Origin: DASWTL01 sp966250385
GTDB taxonomy: Bacteria; Bacteroidota; Bacteroidia; Sphingobacteriales; Sphingobacteriaceae
DNA: 64,000 nt
Direction: 5' to 3'
NCBI GenBank assembly: GCA_966250385.1
Contig: CBINHC010000003.1
Location: forward strand, 124,001-188,000
Shown: piece by piece, positions 61,320 through 64,000 of the stretch
How the letters are laid out: every line of letters begins with the position of its first letter
How positions within the stretch are numbered: the stretch's first letter is position 1
Made by a program: the position numbers and the translations under genes
Notes under the pieces: model-generated
The model's input: only the letters and a program-made list of their open reading frames with translations
Databases searched by the model: none
What the model was told of the DNA's origin: nothing

Positions 61320-62525
61320 ATGATGAGAGAGGTCCTTTCGGCAGTTATTATTTCCCTGACGAGTCTAATATTCCAATCATGTTCCAGTGAAGTTAAGAAA
61401 CAGCCGGTCCGGACCGTTAAGGATGAAAAGTCCGACAGTCTCCTGCTGGTGTATGACCAGCGTAAAGGCGACAAGCGGATTGATGAGATCATGAAGAAGC
61501 TCCACCGTACCCGAGGATTCAACGGGAACGTGCTGGTCGCCAGGAAAGGAAAGATCATTTACCAGAATTCGTTCGGATGGGCGGACTACCTGCACCGGGA
61601 CAGTCTGAAGATCGGGTCCGTCTTCGAACTGGCCTCGGTGACCAAACCGATGACCGCTACGGCTATCCTTATGCTGGCGGAAGAGGGAAAGATCAGGCTG
61701 GACCAGGACGTCCGGGATTTCTATCCGAGCTTTCCGTATTCGGGCATCACGGTACGGATGCTGCTGACGCACCGGTCCGGTATGATGAACTATGTCTATT
61801 TCACCGACAATATCTGGAAGAAGAACCGCAGGGATGAGCGCAAGGGGATCACTAATGCCGATGTGATGAATCTTATCGCCGAGCATAAACCGGCGCCGTA
61901 CACCCAGCCTGACCGCGTCTTCCATTACAATAACTCGAACTATATGGTGCTCGCCGCCATCATTGAAAAGGTCAGCGGCACGACCTATGCGACCTTCATG
62001 AAGGAGCGGATCTTCAAGCCGGCCGGCATGAAGTCTACTGCGGTTTATTCCAAGGCGCAGTATGATAAGATTCCGGTGGACGTGGTCGGGCATGACCGGA
62101 CCTGGAAATACTCGGTCGCCCAGAATTTCCTGGACGGGCCGGTAGGGGACAAGGGCATCTACAGCACGGTTCAGGATCTGTTCCTGTTCGACCGCGCCCT
62201 GAGAAAGGGCCGGCTGCTGAAGCGGTCATCCCTTGATTCGGCCTATACCGGTCATAATAAGGTTGAACGGGGGCATTTCAATTATGGCTACGGATGGCGT
62301 TTGTTTGAAGGCGACGGACACAGGGTCGCATATCATACGGGCTGGTGGCACGGATTCCGGCATATTTATCTGCGGGATCTGACCTCGGATGTAACGATCG
62401 TCCTGCTGTCCAACCTGACTAACGGCAGCCTGCTTCAGCTGGACGAGCTGTATAAGGCGGTAGGTATGCCGGTGGTTCGCAGAAGCGCCTACTACGGTAA
62501 CGGAGCCACGGCTTCCGACGATTAA
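61320..62525 (+). CDS. Lipoprotein serine hydrolase, beta-lactamase class C-like
   Basis: 401 residues from the ATG at 61320, which opens a lipoprotein signal with Cys21 (SLIFQSC). A longer frame to 61275 starts with an unlikely sequence. Active site Ser106-x-x-Lys109 (LASVTKPM), the tyrosine motif YNN in FHYNNSNYMVLA, and HTGWWHGF in place of the third box. Such proteins act as DD-peptidases or esterases in the periplasm. Monocistronic. Confidence 0.85.
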   Translation: MMREVLSAVIISLTSLIFQSCSSEVKKQPVRTVKDEKSDSLLLVYDQRKGDKRIDEIMKKLHRTRGFNGNVLVARKGKIIYQNSFGWADYLHRDSLKIGSVFELASVTKPMTATAILMLAEEGKIRLDQDVRDFYPSFPYSGITVRMLLTHRSGMMNYVYFTDNIWKKNRRDERKGITNADVMNLIAEHKPAPYTQPDRVFHYNNSNYMVLAAIIEKVSGTTYATFMKERIFKPAGMKSTAVYSKAQYDKIPVDVVGHDRTWKYSVAQNFLDGPVGDKGIYSTVQDLFLFDRALRKGRLLKRSSLDSAYTGHNKVERGHFNYGYGWRLFEGDGHRVAYHTGWWHGFRHIYLRDLTSDVTIVLLSNLTNGSLLQLDELYKAVGMPVVRRSAYYGNGATASDD

Positions 62526-62764
62526 CCAAAGAAATATATGTGCGGATAGGTGTCATTTGAATCATTTGTTGCCATATTTGCATGCACACACCGAACGGAG
62601 CAGTCCGCTTTACTAAATATCGGATTTTTGAAACCTGTTTACGGCCACGCCGTATAAGGGGCACATTAAATCCTCGTTGAGGTATGGCCCCTGCAGGACT
62701 ATTTTATTCCCTTCGAACAGCAAAGCAGGTTGTTGGTGCAGTTTTATATCTTTAGGATGAGAAA

Positions 62765-63145
62765 ATGAGTAAAGTATTTATTATTGACGACGATTCAATA
62801 CACCAGCGTATTGCGCAGATCATGATCGAAAAGCATCGTCTGTTTGATGAATATCGGAGCTATACGGAAGCTGAGCAGGCGCTTAACTATCTGCGTTCCA
62901 ATCATGCTGATTCAGCTGCCCTGCCTGATGTGATCCTGCTGGATCTGAATATGCCGGTTGTGGACGGGTGGGATTTCCTTGAGGTGTTTGAAACGTTCTA
63001 TAAGAATCTCGAAAAACAGATCCGGATCTTTATCGTCACCTCATCCGTGGATGAAAAAGATAAACTGCGCGCACAGGAGTATTCGACCGTGAAGGGTTTC
63101 ATTTCGAAGCCGCTCTCTCCGGACATTATCCGGTCCACCTGCTGA
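62765..63145 (+). CDS. Single-domain response regulator
   Basis: 126 residues, receiver domain only: acidic pocket D8-D10, phosphoacceptor Asp60 (ILLDLNMP), Lys in SKPLS. No histidine kinase is adjacent. TATCTTTA, a near-consensus -7 element, lies at 62747-62754, 10 nt before the ATG. Its role is unknown. Confidence 0.85.
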   Translation: MSKVFIIDDDSIHQRIAQIMIEKHRLFDEYRSYTEAEQALNYLRSNHADSAALPDVILLDLNMPVVDGWDFLEVFETFYKNLEKQIRIFIVTSSVDEKDKLRAQEYSTVKGFISKPLSPDIIRSTC

Positions 63146-63188
63146 ACCTTTAGGTGATCTACCTGTTTATGTAGCAAAACCAGTCAGA

Positions 63189-63506
63189 ATGTTTGATAAG
63201 CTATTTGAAGCCCAGCAGAAAGCTGAAGAAATTAAAAAGCGCCTCGATACCATCTCTGTATCCGGGGAAGCGGAAGGCGGCGTGATCCGCGTGGTTGCCA
63301 ACGGCAACAAGTTCATTTCGGAAATCAGCATCGACCCTGAATTTCTTAAATCCGCCGACCGGGAAGAGCTTGAGGAACTGCTGGCCGTGGCGGTCAACAA
63401 GGCCATACAATCGGCTGAACAGATCAGCCAGGCTGAAATGCAGGCCGCAACCAAGGACATGCTCGGCGGTATGGGCGGTCTCGGAAACCTGTTCGGAAAC
63501 AAGTAA
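63189..63506 (+). CDS. YbaB/EbfC-family nucleoid-associated protein
   Basis: 105 residues with family features: an N-terminal coiled helix, VSGEAEGGVIRVVANGNKFISEISIDPEFL, and LLAVAVNKAIQSAEQISQAEM, then a Gly-rich tail. It binds DNA and affects nucleoid structure. It stands 10 nt before the next gene. Confidence 0.9.
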   Translation: MFDKLFEAQQKAEEIKKRLDTISVSGEAEGGVIRVVANGNKFISEISIDPEFLKSADREELEELLAVAVNKAIQSAEQISQAEMQAATKDMLGGMGGLGNLFGNK

Positions 63507-63516
63507 TCAGCGGCCC

Positions 63517-64000
63517 ATGAACGTAACCTACTACGGCCAGTCCTGTTTCATGGTGGAAACCGACGGCCGGAAGATCCTGTTTGATCCTTTCATAACCCCT
63601 AACGAACTGGCCAGCCACATTGATGCGGACCAGATCCATCCCGATTTTATCCTGGTTTCCCACGGGCACCAGGATCATGTCGCAGACCTGATCCCCATCG
63701 CCAAACGGTCCGGAGCCGTGGTGATCGGGTCCTTCGAACTGACCACATGGCTGAACAACAACGGGATCAGCAATACGCACCCCATGAATATCGGCGGCAG
63801 CCGGAAGTTTGACTTCGGCACGGTCAAGATGGTAAATGCCGTGCACTCCAATTCTCTTCCCGACGGCAGTTACGGCGGCACCGAGGCGGGCTACGTGCTG
63901 GAATCGGCAGGTAAGACCATCTATTTCGCGGGTGATACCGCCCTGCATTACGATATGAAGCTGATTGGCGAACAGTTTACCCTGGATGCCGCGTTTCTTC
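63517..64000 (+). CDS. Metal-dependent hydrolase, metallo-beta-lactamase fold (UPF0173), cut by window end
   Basis: 161 codons visible from the ATG at 63517. MNVTYYGQSCFMVE, DPFITPNE, the zinc motif SHGHQDHVAD, AVHSNSLPDG, and IYFAGDTALH are the pattern of the UPF0173/YtkL group. Its substrate is unknown. No stop codon is reached in the window. Confidence 0.85.
   Translation, partial: MNVTYYGQSCFMVETDGRKILFDPFITPNELASHIDADQIHPDFILVSHGHQDHVADLIPIAKRSGAVVIGSFELTTWLNNNGISNTHPMNIGGSRKFDFGTVKMVNAVHSNSLPDGSYGGTEAGYVLESAGKTIYFAGDTALHYDMKLIGEQFTLDAAFL

Noticed and set aside
1..64000. tRNA, rRNA, intact transposase or integrase genes
   Set aside because: None recognised by eye; intergenic spaces are short, and no cloverleaf, rRNA stretch or DDE/tyrosine recombinase motif was seen.

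Overview
The window is a chromosomal segment of a Bacteroidota bacterium, most likely from the Sphingobacteriia/Cytophagia/Chitinophagia side of the phylum. Diagnostic features are a fused LpxC-FabZ protein, the PorX (response regulator plus PglZ) protein of the type IX secretion phylum, an ECF sigma/FecR pair whose anti-sigma factor has the Bacteroidota-type C-terminal domain, many outer-membrane and lipoprotein genes, and promoters of the form TTTG-N19-TAnnTTTG, the Bacteroidota -33/-7 consensus. No tRNA, rRNA, CRISPR array or intact insertion sequence was found.

Layout. 0-9 kb: the edge of a lipoprotein gene, a DoxX-like membrane protein, a large outer-membrane beta-barrel protein, the remnant of a mobilizable element (intact-looking mobC and a truncated relaxase), then a secreted WG-repeat protein paired with a TPR-like outer-membrane protein. 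9-13.4 kb: a secreted tandem DUF4242 protein, an alpha/beta hydrolase, a three-gene ArsR/DUF6428/acetyltransferase operon and an HMA-AraC fusion regulator. 13.4-18.6 kb: a five-gene minus-strand locus with two surface proteins built from 14-16-residue QFAGF/QVAG repeats, a GIN-domain lipoprotein, an ECF sigma factor, FecR, and an STN domain fused to one of the repeat proteins instead of to a TonB receptor. This is the most unusual system here. 18.7-33.8 kb: housekeeping and accessory genes (SDR, aldolase, DEAD-box helicase, pirin, a histidine kinase/response regulator pair, a two-DTG aspartyl protease with PDZ, a PBP4-type peptidase, a PepSY protein with a Fur-box-like promoter, YihY, a SixA-like phosphatase, alanine dehydrogenase).

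33.8-42.6 kb is the conserved envelope core: tsaE and porX on the minus strand, and divergently an HD hydrolase, lpxD, lpxC/fabZ, lpxA, an ABC ATPase, efp and 5-formyl-THF cyclo-ligase. lpxD, lpxC/fabZ and lpxA supply the first steps of lipid A synthesis and the fatty acid dehydratase. 42.6-53.9 kb holds a complete but dispersed histidine degradation set (hutG, hutI, hutU, hutH), interleaved with xth, a cyclophilin, a Gfo/Idh oxidoreductase, and a His/Cys-rich small protein plus TonB-dependent receptor between hutU and hutH. 54-64 kb: an esterase-like hydrolase, hisS, a tandem pair of secreted paralogs, a low-molecular-weight phosphatase, an S1/P1 nuclease, a lipoprotein, fumC, a serine hydrolase, a lone response regulator, a YbaB protein, and a metallo-beta-lactamase-fold hydrolase cut by the window end.

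Several genes (lpxD, hisS, the 46.8-kb oxidoreductase and its divergent neighbour) have a consensus -7 element ending only 4-6 nt before the start codon, which suggests leaderless or nearly leaderless mRNAs.
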